From Candidatus Cloacimonadota bacterium (GTDB lineage Bacteria > Cloacimonadota > Cloacimonadia > JGIOTU-2), in assembly GCA_011043895.1 (NCBI GenBank), contig DRBZ01000002.1, forward strand, positions 1 through 25,827: a stretch of DNA of 25,827 bases, read 5' to 3'. Shown piece by piece: positions 1 to 8,005 of this stretch; positions within the stretch are counted from its first letter, which is position 1; the number at the start of each line of letters is the position of its first letter. The notes beneath the pieces are model-generated. The model searched no databases. It saw nothing but the letters and a program-made list of their open reading frames with translations, and was not told the DNA's origin. A program made the translations under genes and the position numbers.

Positions 1-121
1 TGCGGCGGCATGCTTCTGTAACATTGCCCAAACTCTCAGCTAACTGCAATACGGATAATCGCTTCCGAGCTAGCTTCTCAACAGGATCCTTCGTCGTCAT
101 CTTTTGATTCAGCTTATCCAT
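1..121 (-). CDS. IS481-type transposase, N-terminal fragment (runs off window edge)
   Basis: Reading the minus strand from the ATG at 121 gives 40 codons starting MDKLNQKMTTKDPVEKLARK and ending TEACRR at the window edge. The stretch RLSVLQLAESLGNVTEACRR matches my memory of the first helix-turn-helix of IS481-family transposases, where a DNA-binding N-terminus precedes a DDE integrase core. The core lies outside the window, so intactness cannot be judged. A strong ribosome site (AAGGAGA on the minus strand, about 126-132) sits just upstream, which fixes the start. The neighbour at 368 is divergently oriented and unrelated. Confidence 0.75.
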   Translation of the reverse strand, partial: MDKLNQKMTTKDPVEKLARKRLSVLQLAESLGNVTEACRR

Positions 122-190
122 CTATCTTCTCCTTTCTTGAGACACTATTTCAATAATGTATCTCAGTTAGTCAAGAAGATTAGTTGTACA
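1..190 (-). mobile_element. Possible end of an IS481-type insertion sequence
   Basis: The transposase fragment implies an insertion sequence running off the left edge. IS481-type elements usually begin with TGT a few tens of bases upstream of the transposase start. On the minus strand a TGTACAAC sequence begins at 190, about 69 bases before the start codon, and is a candidate outer end. The other end and the target duplication are not in the window, so the boundary is a guess. Confidence 0.3.
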
Positions 191-367
191 CATAATAGAA
201 CCAGGATGCTTTGAATTTATGAAATTTCTCTTTCATTAGAGAGGTTTCTAAATCAAGAATTTTATTTGTCAGAGAGAATTCATTAAGATCACCAAAATCA
301 AATAATCTTGACTTAAAAATACTTTTTTTCATAAAAAGAGGCATATCAATGTATAATCGGAGAGCTT
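191..367. other. AT-rich intergenic region before the lipoprotein gene
   Basis: No coding signal is convincing here. A perfect TATAAT lies at 352-357 with a weak TTCATA 18 bases upstream (328-333). It is so close to the start codon at 368 that a transcript from it would begin inside or after the GGAG ribosome site at 359-362. The real promoter is therefore unclear. Confidence 0.4.
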
Positions 368-1090
368 ATGAAAAACCATATTAAAGTATTGATGGGAATT
401 ACAATTTTATGTTCAGCTTTTTTTCTTTCTAATTGCGACTCTCCTCTTTCTGATGAACCACTGAATGATCCATCCAAAATTTCGCCCACACTTACTGTGG
501 AACGCACGTATGATAATGCCAAAACTCTTAAGGGAGAAGCTATTGCCCATCTTTTTGATAAGAATTTAAACCTGGTGAAGATCAAAGATGGTGGGGTGTC
601 TGTCAATGGAACTCACATGCAGGTTGAGTATTATATTACTGGCGGACCTTATTATGAAACTACTGGTGATTATCCAATCTACTTGAACACTCAATACACC
701 ATCACAGTGATAATGAGCAATGGAGACGAATATGACTCAGTTATTAGAACTCAGCATCAGGATCTTCATACATTTAATATTCCAGCAACCTTCAGCCATA
801 CGGACAGCGTTCAGGTTACCTGGGAAGAAATAATACCTGATGATAATGTGTGGATAGAATTGAGTTATGAAGATCAATCGGGCAGTGGCACGAACATGGT
901 TTATGTTCCAGAAGATAGTGTCGAAACTGGAAGTTATACTATCCCTCCAGAAAATTTCACCGATCTTGCAGGTAAGACAGTACAGGCAAAGCTGGTTTCA
1001 GAGAAAGTAGAAAGCGCAAACTCTCATTTTAAGGATACTGCAACAATATCATCGAAATACGCAGTGATCAAACAGTGCCAGATTAATTAG
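368..1090 (+). CDS. Predicted lipoprotein of unknown function
   Basis: A 240-residue protein with a lipoprotein signal peptide: short basic start, hydrophobic stretch at residues 7-21, and lipobox LSNC with the lipidated cysteine at position 23. The mature part is rich in Thr, Asp, Tyr and beta-type patterns such as TQYTITVIMSNGDEYDSV, consistent with one or two Ig-like beta-sandwich domains. I do not recognise a specific family. GGAG at 359-362 supports the ATG at 368. The next gene starts 14 bases after its stop, so the two may be cotranscribed. Expected location is the periplasmic face of a membrane. Confidence 0.75.
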   Translation: MKNHIKVLMGITILCSAFFLSNCDSPLSDEPLNDPSKISPTLTVERTYDNAKTLKGEAIAHLFDKNLNLVKIKDGGVSVNGTHMQVEYYITGGPYYETTGDYPIYLNTQYTITVIMSNGDEYDSVIRTQHQDLHTFNIPATFSHTDSVQVTWEEIIPDDNVWIELSYEDQSGSGTNMVYVPEDSVETGSYTIPPENFTDLAGKTVQAKLVSEKVESANSHFKDTATISSKYAVIKQCQIN

Positions 1091-1104
1091 AATTCGTTTA
1101 TTTC

Positions 1105-1707
1105 ATGCTGGCATTCATTGCTCATGTTGACAGAACACTCTTTCTCTTTTTGAATAAATCGATCGCTAATTCTGTATTTGATGTTGTTTTTCCTTTTATC
1201 ACTGAACCAAGAAATTGGTTGGTCATTATTGCTCTTGCTATAATATTTCTGCTCATAAAAGAGAAAAAACAAGCACTGATAGTACTGGGATTGGTGATTA
1301 TCGCAGTTGCCCTGTCAGATTTGATAGCTTATCGCATTATTAAACCACTTGTTGGACGAATGCGTCCATGTCATCCGCAATTCTTTATAGAGGGGGGAAG
1401 ATTTCTTGGGGGTTATAAAACATCTTTTTCATTTCCTTCTAACCACTCTATGAATATATTTACCGCAGCAACAGTTTTTTCGTATTTTTATAGAAAATAC
1501 AGTCCATATTTTTTTGGTTTTGCTATACTGATTGGTTTTTCACGAATATATGTGGGAGTTCATTATCCATTGGATGTGTTCGGAGGAGCAATGTTTGGGA
1601 TAATACTTGGTAGCGGAGTTTACTGGTCATATACTGGTATTATTATCTCAATCAAGAAAACGAAAGTTCCGAATTCTGATGAAGCTAAACAAAAAACAAA
1701 TAGCTGA
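1105..1707 (+). CDS. PAP2-family membrane phosphatase (undecaprenyl-pyrophosphatase-like)
   Basis: A 200-residue multi-pass membrane protein carrying all three phosphatidic acid phosphatase motifs in order: K80-x6-RP (KPLVGRMRP, residues 80-88), PSNH (111-114) and SR-x5-H-x3-D (S146, R147, H153, D157). His114 and His153 would be the catalytic pair. Membrane segments cover roughly 36-52, 57-75, 113-128, 134-150 and 157-180. The family removes phosphate from lipid phosphates or pyrophosphates at the outer face of the inner membrane. In bacteria of this size class, undecaprenyl pyrophosphate recycling or lipid A trimming is common, but the substrate is not readable here. No clear ribosome site precedes the ATG. 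Confidence 0.85.
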   Translation: MLAFIAHVDRTLFLFLNKSIANSVFDVVFPFITEPRNWLVIIALAIIFLLIKEKKQALIVLGLVIIAVALSDLIAYRIIKPLVGRMRPCHPQFFIEGGRFLGGYKTSFSFPSNHSMNIFTAATVFSYFYRKYSPYFFGFAILIGFSRIYVGVHYPLDVFGGAMFGIILGSGVYWSYTGIIISIKKTKVPNSDEAKQKTNS

Positions 1708-1714
1708 TTTTTAG

Positions 1715-2494
1715 AATATAGTTTACGAATACTATACAATTAATAAACGCAGTTTTCCCTGGCGCGACACAGAAGATCCATACAAAATTATAGTATCAGA
1801 ACTCATGCTACAACAAAAGCAAACGGAAAGGGTTATTGAAAAATATTGTGCTTTCATTAAGAGATTTCATAATATTGCATCTCTTGCGCAAGCATCTTTT
1901 CTTGATGTCCTTCAAGAGTGGAAAGGATTAGGATATAATCGTCGTGCAAAATGGATTCATGAGATAGCAAAGAAAGTCAATAATGAATATGATGGAGTAA
2001 TTCCGAAAGGTATCGAAGAACTTGAGAAATTCCCAGGAATAGGAAAAACAACCGCACGATCGATAGCTGCTTTCGCATTCAATATCCCTACTGTATTTCT
2101 TGAAACAAATATTCGAACTGTTCTCATTTATCATTTTTTTCAAAATAAATCGAATATTGAAGAAAAAAGATTATATGACATAGCATCGCAAGTTATGGAT
2201 AGGGAAGATCCCCGAGAATAGTACTCTGCTTTGATGGATTATGGCAGTCATTTAAAAGAGAAGGCCGGTAATCTCAGCAGGAGGAGTAAGCATTATAGGA
2301 GACAATCAAAATTTGAGGATTCGGATAGGCAAATTCAAGGAAAGATACTTGAGGTTCTGTTAGAAAAGAAAACTATATTAATCAAAGAATTAGTGAATTT
2401 TCTTGAAAATGATACAGCGAGGATAGAGAGAATTATTGACGACATGGTAAACGAGAAATTAATTGAGCGAGAGAGGAATACTCTAAGTCTTTAG
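1715..2494 (+). pseudogene. mutY: MutY-like A/G-specific adenine glycosylase, interrupted by an in-frame amber codon
   Basis: Frame 2 is open from 1715 to 2218 and, past a TAG at 2219-2221, from 2222 to 2494. The combined product reads as a HhH-GPD DNA glycosylase: RSFPWRD near the N-terminus, the helix I segment SELMLQQKQTERV, the hairpin LEKFPGIGKTTARSIAAFAF, and FLETNIRTV at the catalytic segment. After the stop come YSALMDYGSHLK and SRRSKHYRRQSKFEDSDRQI, which belong to the same family's C-terminus. The stop falls where relatives, as I recall them, have Trp (PREW-Y-ALMDYG), so TGG to TAG is the simplest explanation. There is no ATG, GTG or TTG upstream of the PWR motif in this frame. The first ATG (1805) lies inside a conserved motif. 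Either the gene is dead or it makes a truncated enzyme. Confidence 0.75.
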
Positions 2495-3760
2495 TTTTTT
2501 CTTCTTTGCGGCTGGGAAGAGAATGTTGTTCAGGATCAATCGATAACCAGGAGAATTCTTATGTAATTCCAGCAGCGTGGGAGGGTCACCAATTCTATGT
2601 TGATAATCTTCAGGGTCATGACCTCCGTAGAAAGTGAAGGTTCCTCTGCCAAAATTGCCATGCAGATACTTTACTTCATCTGCGCCTTCAACCTCACCTA
2701 ATACAATAACACTTTTTTTTATATATTTTTTATGATATGATGTTGTTTGTCCAAGGAATCCATTCACCACATTTACATGACATTGGGTGAGCATGGTGGG
2801 CACTGGATCATATTTTGCTGAAAAGTCAAAAAGAGTAAAATAATCCGCTTCTGCGCCCCTTATCTGTGCATAGTTGCTGGCATCAATGCTAGAGAATTCA
2901 TATTCATAAGGATTTTTCACAAGCGTGAAATTCTCAAAAGCAAAAGTGCGATCAAAGTCGAGTTTACTTTCCGCATCTCTATCCATAGGATCTCCATCAA
3001 AAGGAGTATCACAAATATCTATTCCATACGCTGCCTGGGCAATGTCATACGTATCTGTGGCTGCACACATCGCGAAGAGGAATCCTCCATTCTTCACATA
3101 ATTACTGATCATCTGGACAACTGCTTGCTTGAGCTGCCAGACTTTTTCGAATCCAAGTTTTGTCGCAAGCTCCTGATCTATCTGCTCGATCTCTTTATAC
3201 CAGTTCGTATTTCTAAAACTTGCATAGAATTTTCCATATTGTCCTGTAAAATCTTCATGATGGAGGTGAAGCCAGTCGTACTCTTCTAATTTGCCTTGAA
3301 GAACCTCTGTGTCATAGACTGTCTCATAAGGTATCTCGGCGTAGGTTAGGGCGAGAGTGACAGCATCATCCCATGGTTCTCCTGCAAATCCATGGAGGTG
3401 CCCTGCTTTGCTCTCCGGTAATGTGTATACAGCAATTTTGGGTGCTTTCTCAAGATACACTATGTCCATGTTAGATTTTTCAATTGTCTGCTCTATCGAG
3501 AGCCAATCAACTGGTGAAATGCGTTCGTAGATTACTCCCCGAAGCTTACAGAAGGCAGCGAGTTCATCATTTTCGGGAATAAGAAATGAACCACCACGAT
3601 AGTTCAATAGCCATTTTCCATCGTATCCAAGTTCAAGTGCTTTATATACTATTCCATAAGCTTTTAAATGGTCAGTCTGGGTCAGATCCATTGGAATGAG
3701 TAGATCCGCAGAGATGGGTAGCGGTACTATGAGGAAGAAAATGATAACTAATTTTTTCAT
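2483..3760 (-). CDS. Secreted conserved protein, often labelled 'asparagine synthetase B'
   Basis: I chose the ATG at 3760 over the TTG three codons earlier because it gives a clean Sec signal peptide (MKKLVIIFFLIVPLPISA, cleavage near residue 18), leaving about 407 mature residues. Motifs visible include HLHGFAGEPWDDAVTLALTY, YDWLHLHHEDFTGQYGKFY, FLFAMCAATDTYDIAQAAYG and GRGTFTFYGGHDPEDYQH. I recall similar sequences in FCB-group genomes being auto-named asparagine synthetase B. It lacks the N-terminal Cys nucleophile and PP-loop of AsnB, and it is exported. The repeated His/Asp clusters and the Cys in FAMCAAT could suggest an amidotransferase-like or hydrolase fold, but that is speculation. 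It is last in the minus-strand run, one base after the hemW stop, and its 3' end overlaps the mutY remnant by 12 bases. Confidence 0.7.
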   Translation of the reverse strand: MKKLVIIFFLIVPLPISADLLIPMDLTQTDHLKAYGIVYKALELGYDGKWLLNYRGGSFLIPENDELAAFCKLRGVIYERISPVDWLSIEQTIEKSNMDIVYLEKAPKIAVYTLPESKAGHLHGFAGEPWDDAVTLALTYAEIPYETVYDTEVLQGKLEEYDWLHLHHEDFTGQYGKFYASFRNTNWYKEIEQIDQELATKLGFEKVWQLKQAVVQMISNYVKNGGFLFAMCAATDTYDIAQAAYGIDICDTPFDGDPMDRDAESKLDFDRTFAFENFTLVKNPYEYEFSSIDASNYAQIRGAEADYFTLFDFSAKYDPVPTMLTQCHVNVVNGFLGQTTSYHKKYIKKSVIVLGEVEGADEVKYLHGNFGRGTFTFYGGHDPEDYQHRIGDPPTLLELHKNSPGYRLILNNILFPAAKKKKLKT

Positions 3761-3761
3761 A

Positions 3762-4883
3762 CTATACAAACTCGCTTAATATTTCATCTGATATAAAAAG
3801 TGCTTTTCTGGTAAGTTTAAGATGATTGTTATCAACTGTCAAATATCCGGTTTTCAAATATCTATCCATCTCATGCTTATATTCATTGAGAATATTAAAA
3901 CCATGTTTTTTCTTGAAATGAGTAAGATCAATACCTTCAAGGCGTCGTAATCCAAGAAAGATACAGTCTGAGATATATTCTCGGAACGATATGCATTTCT
4001 TTGATTTGATAACGGATTGGTTGTTATTTATTTTGGAAATATAACAGCTGGCATCAGTTAACTTTTCTATTCTTTCCATATCAATAAAAGAATGTGCAGC
4101 TGCACCTAAACCGATATATTCGTTACCCAACCAGTAAGAATCATTATGACGAGAAAGATAACCCGGCAAACAAAAATTTGATATCTCATAATGAATAAAG
4201 CCGTTCTTTTCCATTATTGACTTCATCATATAGTACATACCCCGCTGCTGTTTTTCGGACGGGAAAGTATATTTTTTTTGAGAGGTAAATAATGGAGTGC
4301 CACGCTCAAGACTGAGACAATAAGAGGATAGATGGGTGGGTTTGAGTTCGAGAGCAAGTCTCAGGCTTTTTTGCCAGCTTATAAAGGACTGTTGCGGAAT
4401 TCCATACATGAGATCCAGAGATACATTTTCTGTGAAATGTTCTTTTACAAGCCTGACTGCATGCCCAATCTCATCAGCAGAATGCAATCGTCCCAGTACA
4501 CTTAATTCATTATCATTAAAGGATTGTGCGCCAATACTAACTCTATTAAAGCCAAGCGTTTTCCAATCTTGTGCTTTTTCTCGTGTTATAGTAGCTGGAT
4601 TTGCTTCGATAGTAATTTCTGCGTTTTCATCAATGTGAAAGGTACGACCTATCGCAGTGATAAGTGGAACAAGTTGGTAAAAGGTCAGTAATGATGGAGT
4701 TCCACCGCCCAGATAGATAGAGTTGACGGAATATCCTTCATTTCTGTACTCACTCAATTCCTTTATAAGTGCAGCGAGATAGTCATTTGCAAGATCGGAA
4801 TTGTAGGGAAGTGAATAGAAATTACAATAGTTGCACTTTTGTAGACAGAAGGGAATATGTACGTAAAGAGAAATTTCTTTCAC
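3762..4883 (-). CDS. hemW: Radical SAM heme chaperone HemW
   Basis: A 373-residue radical SAM protein. The cluster motif is C13-x3-C17-x2-C20 within HIPFCLQKCNYCNFYS, followed by GGGTPS at 59-64, which contacts S-adenosylmethionine. The rest includes EANPATIT, RVSIGAQSF, SLDLMYGIPQQ and a C-terminal HemN_C-like region. Length and motifs fit HemW, a heme-binding protein thought to deliver heme to target proteins, rather than the oxygen-independent coproporphyrinogen oxidase HemN with which it is often confused. Translation begins at a GTG (4881-4883) with no obvious ribosome site. It follows lepB by 30 bases and probably shares its transcript. Confidence 0.88.
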   Translation of the reverse strand: MKEISLYVHIPFCLQKCNYCNFYSLPYNSDLANDYLAALIKELSEYRNEGYSVNSIYLGGGTPSLLTFYQLVPLITAIGRTFHIDENAEITIEANPATITREKAQDWKTLGFNRVSIGAQSFNDNELSVLGRLHSADEIGHAVRLVKEHFTENVSLDLMYGIPQQSFISWQKSLRLALELKPTHLSSYCLSLERGTPLFTSQKKYTFPSEKQQRGMYYMMKSIMEKNGFIHYEISNFCLPGYLSRHNDSYWLGNEYIGLGAAAHSFIDMERIEKLTDASCYISKINNNQSVIKSKKCISFREYISDCIFLGLRRLEGIDLTHFKKKHGFNILNEYKHEMDRYLKTGYLTVDNNHLKLTRKALFISDEILSEFV

Positions 4884-4913
4884 AAGTATAAACAGAGAAT
4901 AGTTTTTTCAGGT

Positions 4914-5645
4914 CTATTTCGGAATCTTGAGTATCCTGTTCCAACGTATTTTGTGATGATCCCCCATTGACCAATAAATGATCATTGGGATACCTTTGAT
5001 ATACTCTCGTTCAAGAAATCCCCAGTAGCGGGAGTCATTACTGTTATCTCTGTTATCTCCCATGACAAAATATGAGCTATCCGGAACCACAAGAGGACCG
5101 AAATTATCTCTGCTACCCATGAATTCATTATTGATGTAAAGCCGTCCCTGCTCACGAGGAATTATACGGAAATCAGTATGCTGCACATAATCTTCTTTCA
5201 CATACTTACCGTTCACATATACATTTTTGTCTATAATCTGCAGGGTATCTCCAGGCATACCGATTATCCGCTTTATGAAATCACGGCGTTTATGAAATTT
5301 GAAGAAGAAATTTTTCTTATCCCAGTATATTGGACGTATCAGTTTAGCATATCTATCTTCTGGTTGAGGATCATAGGGATCAAAGGGAAATTTGAATATT
5401 ATAGGTTCAAATTGTTTTGGTTCGCGAAACCAGAAAACGAATTTATTTGCTATAAGCTGGTCACCTTTGAGAAAAGTGCTTTCCATTGATTCAGATGGTA
5501 TAAGAAATGTTTCGATAACAAAGGTGCGAATTATTATCGCCGCAATGCCAGCAAAAATTATTGCTTCGATCCATTCTCTGAGTTGAGATTTCTTCTTTAT
5601 TTTCTTGTCTTTTTTTGCTTTTTTTAGCTCTTTGATCTTTGCCAT
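4914..5645 (-). CDS. lepB: Signal peptidase I
   Basis: A 243-residue inner-membrane serine protease that removes Sec and Tat signal peptides. A very lysine-rich cytoplasmic N-terminus (residues 1-20) precedes one membrane segment (about 26-44). Box B contains the nucleophile Ser53 in PSESMEST. Box D contains the general base Lys125 in RRDFIKRIIGMPGD. Box E is GDNRDNSNDSRYWG near residue 200. All catalytic elements are present. An insertion rich in Phe, Lys and Pro between boxes C and D (about 75-118) makes it longer than minimal forms. It lies between the acyl-ACP synthetase gene and hemW, all on the minus strand with gaps of 25-30 bases. Confidence 0.92.
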   Translation of the reverse strand: MAKIKELKKAKKDKKIKKKSQLREWIEAIIFAGIAAIIIRTFVIETFLIPSESMESTFLKGDQLIANKFVFWFREPKQFEPIIFKFPFDPYDPQPEDRYAKLIRPIYWDKKNFFFKFHKRRDFIKRIIGMPGDTLQIIDKNVYVNGKYVKEDYVQHTDFRIIPREQGRLYINNEFMGSRDNFGPLVVPDSSYFVMGDNRDNSNDSRYWGFLEREYIKGIPMIIYWSMGDHHKIRWNRILKIPK

Positions 5646-5670
5646 TAAGCGAATTACCGTCCTTACTTTT

Positions 5671-7209
5671 TCATGAATGAGTTTTCTTGCCGTTTGCCTG
5701 ATATGATCTGCAAATCTGCTCTACCTCGCGGAAGTTAACTTTTCCTGTTCCCATCATAGGAATATCTTCTATAACGTGGAATTCTTTTGGGACCGCGATA
5801 GAGGTAAGTTCTTTAGCCATCTGCTTTTTGATTTTTTTAAAATCAACCTCTGCTGTTGTGATTGCCGCAACAATATCGGCACCTTTGGTCGGATTGGGAA
5901 CATCAACGACACAACATACAACATTTTCAGGCAGATATTTGTTAAGTGTATCCTCTACTTTTACCAGAGAAACCATCTCTCCACCAATTTTAACAAATCT
6001 TCGCAGCCGCCCACGATGCCAGAGAAATCCATCCTCATCCATTACTCCCATATCACCAGTATCATACCAGCCATTGTGAATGCGAAGAGAGGTCTCCTCA
6101 AGATCACCATAGTAACCTTTCATTACAAGATCACCCTTCACAACTATCTTGCCTTCTTTTCCTCTTGGAAGCTCTTCGTAAGTTTCCCTGTCGAGTATCT
6201 TTACCTGCACTCTAGGTATTGGTTTTCCGATACTGCCTGGTTTATTTGCTTCTGGTAAATTGACTGAAATGACGGGACTTGTTTCAGTTGTTCCATATCC
6301 TTCAAGAATCTCTATACCGTGCTTTTTACGATAACCTTCCCTGATCTGTGAAGTGAGTTTATCCGCACCAGCCACAGCGATACGAACCGAAGAGAAATCA
6401 CCATCATTAGATCGTTTCAGGTAGCCATAAAAAAACGCTGGAGTACCTATCATAATGGTTATTTTATAATTTTTGATCGAATCAACAATTTTTTTATAAT
6501 CCAAGGGATTAGCATGCGTGACAATAGCAGCTCCCACAGTTATGGGTATCCAGAAATTGGTTGTAAGCCCGAAAACGTGAAAAAGAGGAAGATTACCAAG
6601 GAAGATATCTTCATGAGAGAATTTAAACACCTCGGTACAGGCAGTAATATTATGAAAAAGATTTTTATGAGTAAGCTGTACAGCTTTGGGGTCTTTTTCA
6701 CTTCCACTGGTGAATAGAATAACAGCGTTTTCATCTTCATCTCCATGATGCACTGAAATTTGTAGCATTCCGGTGGGAAGCTTGGAGCGAAGTGCCGCTT
6801 TGATCTTATCACCGGTCGTAACAGAAGTAAGAATATCTTCAATGAATATCATACCATCGACGAATTCAATGTTGAGTTTTTTCATCAACTTTTTGCTAGT
6901 GATAATTGTCTTAAAACTACATTTTTCCTGCGCATACACACAATTTTCAGCTGCGCCTGTTGAGTAGTTTATCATGACGGGTGTTTTTCCAGACATGAGG
7001 GCAGCGATAATTGAAAGCATACAACCCGCAGAAGTGGGGATCATGATGCCGATATAATTTCCGTGATATGCGTGGAGTTTTTTGGTCAATATTAGAGATG
7101 CAATAAGCATTTTATCATAGGTTAAATCACGTTCAGTTGCTTGGTCATAAACGGCGAACCGCTTGGAGTATTTTTTTGCAGTCGCAATGAAAGCTTGTTG
7201 TAATTGCAT
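5671..7209 (-). CDS. AMP-forming acyl-ACP/acyl-CoA synthetase (Aas C-terminal type)
   Basis: The ATG at 7209 is chosen over upstream in-frame starts because AAAGGAG lies about 7 bases before it and the fold begins right after (MQLQQAFIATAKKYSKRFAV), giving 512 residues. ANL-superfamily motifs are complete: P-loop FTSGSEKDPK (about 166-175), GYGTTETSP (304-312), the hinge region GWYDTGDMG, and the catalytic lysine in MGTGKVNF (about residue 491). The segment GRLRRFVKIGGEMVSL is what I recall from the acyl-ACP synthetase half of Aas, which activates fatty acids for phospholipid acylation. The acyltransferase half of Aas is absent here, so it is a stand-alone synthetase. It heads the minus-strand run that includes lepB and hemW. 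A second synthetase is at 10649. Confidence 0.82.
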   Translation of the reverse strand: MQLQQAFIATAKKYSKRFAVYDQATERDLTYDKMLIASLILTKKLHAYHGNYIGIMIPTSAGCMLSIIAALMSGKTPVMINYSTGAAENCVYAQEKCSFKTIITSKKLMKKLNIEFVDGMIFIEDILTSVTTGDKIKAALRSKLPTGMLQISVHHGDEDENAVILFTSGSEKDPKAVQLTHKNLFHNITACTEVFKFSHEDIFLGNLPLFHVFGLTTNFWIPITVGAAIVTHANPLDYKKIVDSIKNYKITIMIGTPAFFYGYLKRSNDGDFSSVRIAVAGADKLTSQIREGYRKKHGIEILEGYGTTETSPVISVNLPEANKPGSIGKPIPRVQVKILDRETYEELPRGKEGKIVVKGDLVMKGYYGDLEETSLRIHNGWYDTGDMGVMDEDGFLWHRGRLRRFVKIGGEMVSLVKVEDTLNKYLPENVVCCVVDVPNPTKGADIVAAITTAEVDFKKIKKQMAKELTSIAVPKEFHVIEDIPMMGTGKVNFREVEQICRSYQANGKKTHS

Positions 7210-7244
7210 ACACTGACTCCTTTCACAGACCTTGATTTTTTTGG

Positions 7245-7280
7245 TTAAGCCACAATCCAAATAGGCATAGGTAATGTCAA
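7245..7280 (-). promoter_or_regulatory. Possible promoter of the acyl-ACP synthetase run
   Basis: On the minus strand TTGACA occupies 7280-7275 and, after a 17-base spacer, GATTGT (7257-7252) stands at the -10 position. The -35 is perfect but the -10 matches poorly. It would give a leader of about 36 bases that includes the ribosome site before 7209. Confidence 0.3.
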
Positions 7281-7334
7281 TATTTTCATTGATGGGTTTG
7301 ATGGCACTATATGATGAACAATGCGTCGAAAAAA

Positions 7335-7363
7335 TTGACACGAGCTCTCATCAATCGTACATT
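7335..7363 (+). promoter_or_regulatory. Sigma-70-type promoter giving a near-leaderless transcript
   Basis: A perfect TTGACA (7335-7340), exactly 17 bases of spacer and TACATT (7358-7363, four of six matches) form a good housekeeping promoter. Transcription would start around 7370, only a base or two before the ATG at 7372. There is no ribosome site before that ATG. Confidence 0.55.
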
Positions 7364-7371
7364 TCCTATAT

Positions 7372-8004
7372 ATGAGCATAATTCAACAGATCTTTATTTT
7401 GATATTCCCGATCTTGTATGCATTGACAATCCATGAATTTTCTCATGGCTATGCTGCATATAAGCTGGGAGATGATACAGCGAAAAGAGCAGGTCGTTTG
7501 ACACTCAATCCGCTCAAGCATCTAGATCCAATTGGTACTATTATGCTGTTCATCGCGAAGATTGGCTGGGCACGACCAGTACCGATTAATCCATATAATT
7601 TCAGAAATTTCAAAAGAGATACTGCACTCGTATCATTGGCTGGTCCCCTGGCAAATTTTATCAGTGCAATTGCCTTCAGCATTCTTTTTAATTTCCTGAA
7701 TTCGACTGTCATGCCTGGTTCTCATAATATCTTTATGATAATCCTTTTTTATACGATCTTTATTAATATCGCACTTGGATTTTTCAATCTGATACCGATC
7801 CCACCACTTGACGGTTCTAAAATATTCGGGGCTTTCTTGCCAGATAGGCTCTATTTCAAGTACCAACAATTTGAACGAAAAGGAATGATTCTATTTATTG
7901 CAATCATCTTGATTAGTAACTTTGCTGGTTTGAACATAATTGGCAGCGTCATCTTACCGCCTATCAGATTTTTTGTCAGAATGCTTACAGGAGTAATGAT
8001 TTAA
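7372..8004 (+). CDS. Site-2 protease family (M50) membrane metalloprotease
   Basis: A 210-residue hydrophobic protein of the compact S2P type without a PDZ domain. The zinc site HEFSH (H21, E22, H25) lies in the first helices, and the third ligand is D147 in NLIPIPPLDG, the family's second motif. GRLTLNPLKHLDPIG and SLAGPLANF are further hallmarks. Such proteases cut membrane-embedded substrates; in other bacteria these include anti-sigma factors. An ECF sigma/anti-sigma operon is about 1.3 kb away, but a functional link is only a thought. The scpA start follows the stop by one base, a linkage I recall in many bacteria. Confidence 0.88.
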   Translation: MSIIQQIFILIFPILYALTIHEFSHGYAAYKLGDDTAKRAGRLTLNPLKHLDPIGTIMLFIAKIGWARPVPINPYNFRNFKRDTALVSLAGPLANFISAIAFSILFNFLNSTVMPGSHNIFMIILFYTIFINIALGFFNLIPIPPLDGSKIFGAFLPDRLYFKYQQFERKGMILFIAIILISNFAGLNIIGSVILPPIRFFVRMLTGVMI

Positions 8005-8005
8005 A

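Noticed and set aside
352..357. Perfect TATAAT just before the lipoprotein gene
   Set aside because: It would start transcription within or after the GGAG ribosome site and has only a weak -35, so it is probably chance in AT-rich DNA.
2231..2494. Independent small gene after the amber codon
   Set aside because: The ATG at 2231 has no ribosome site, and the sequence is in frame with and homologous to the C-terminus of the same glycosylase family.
7210..7341. 44-residue N-terminal extension of the acyl-ACP synthetase
   Set aside because: AAAGGAG sits directly before the internal ATG at 7209, and the extension has no family-like sequence and overlaps the promoter region.
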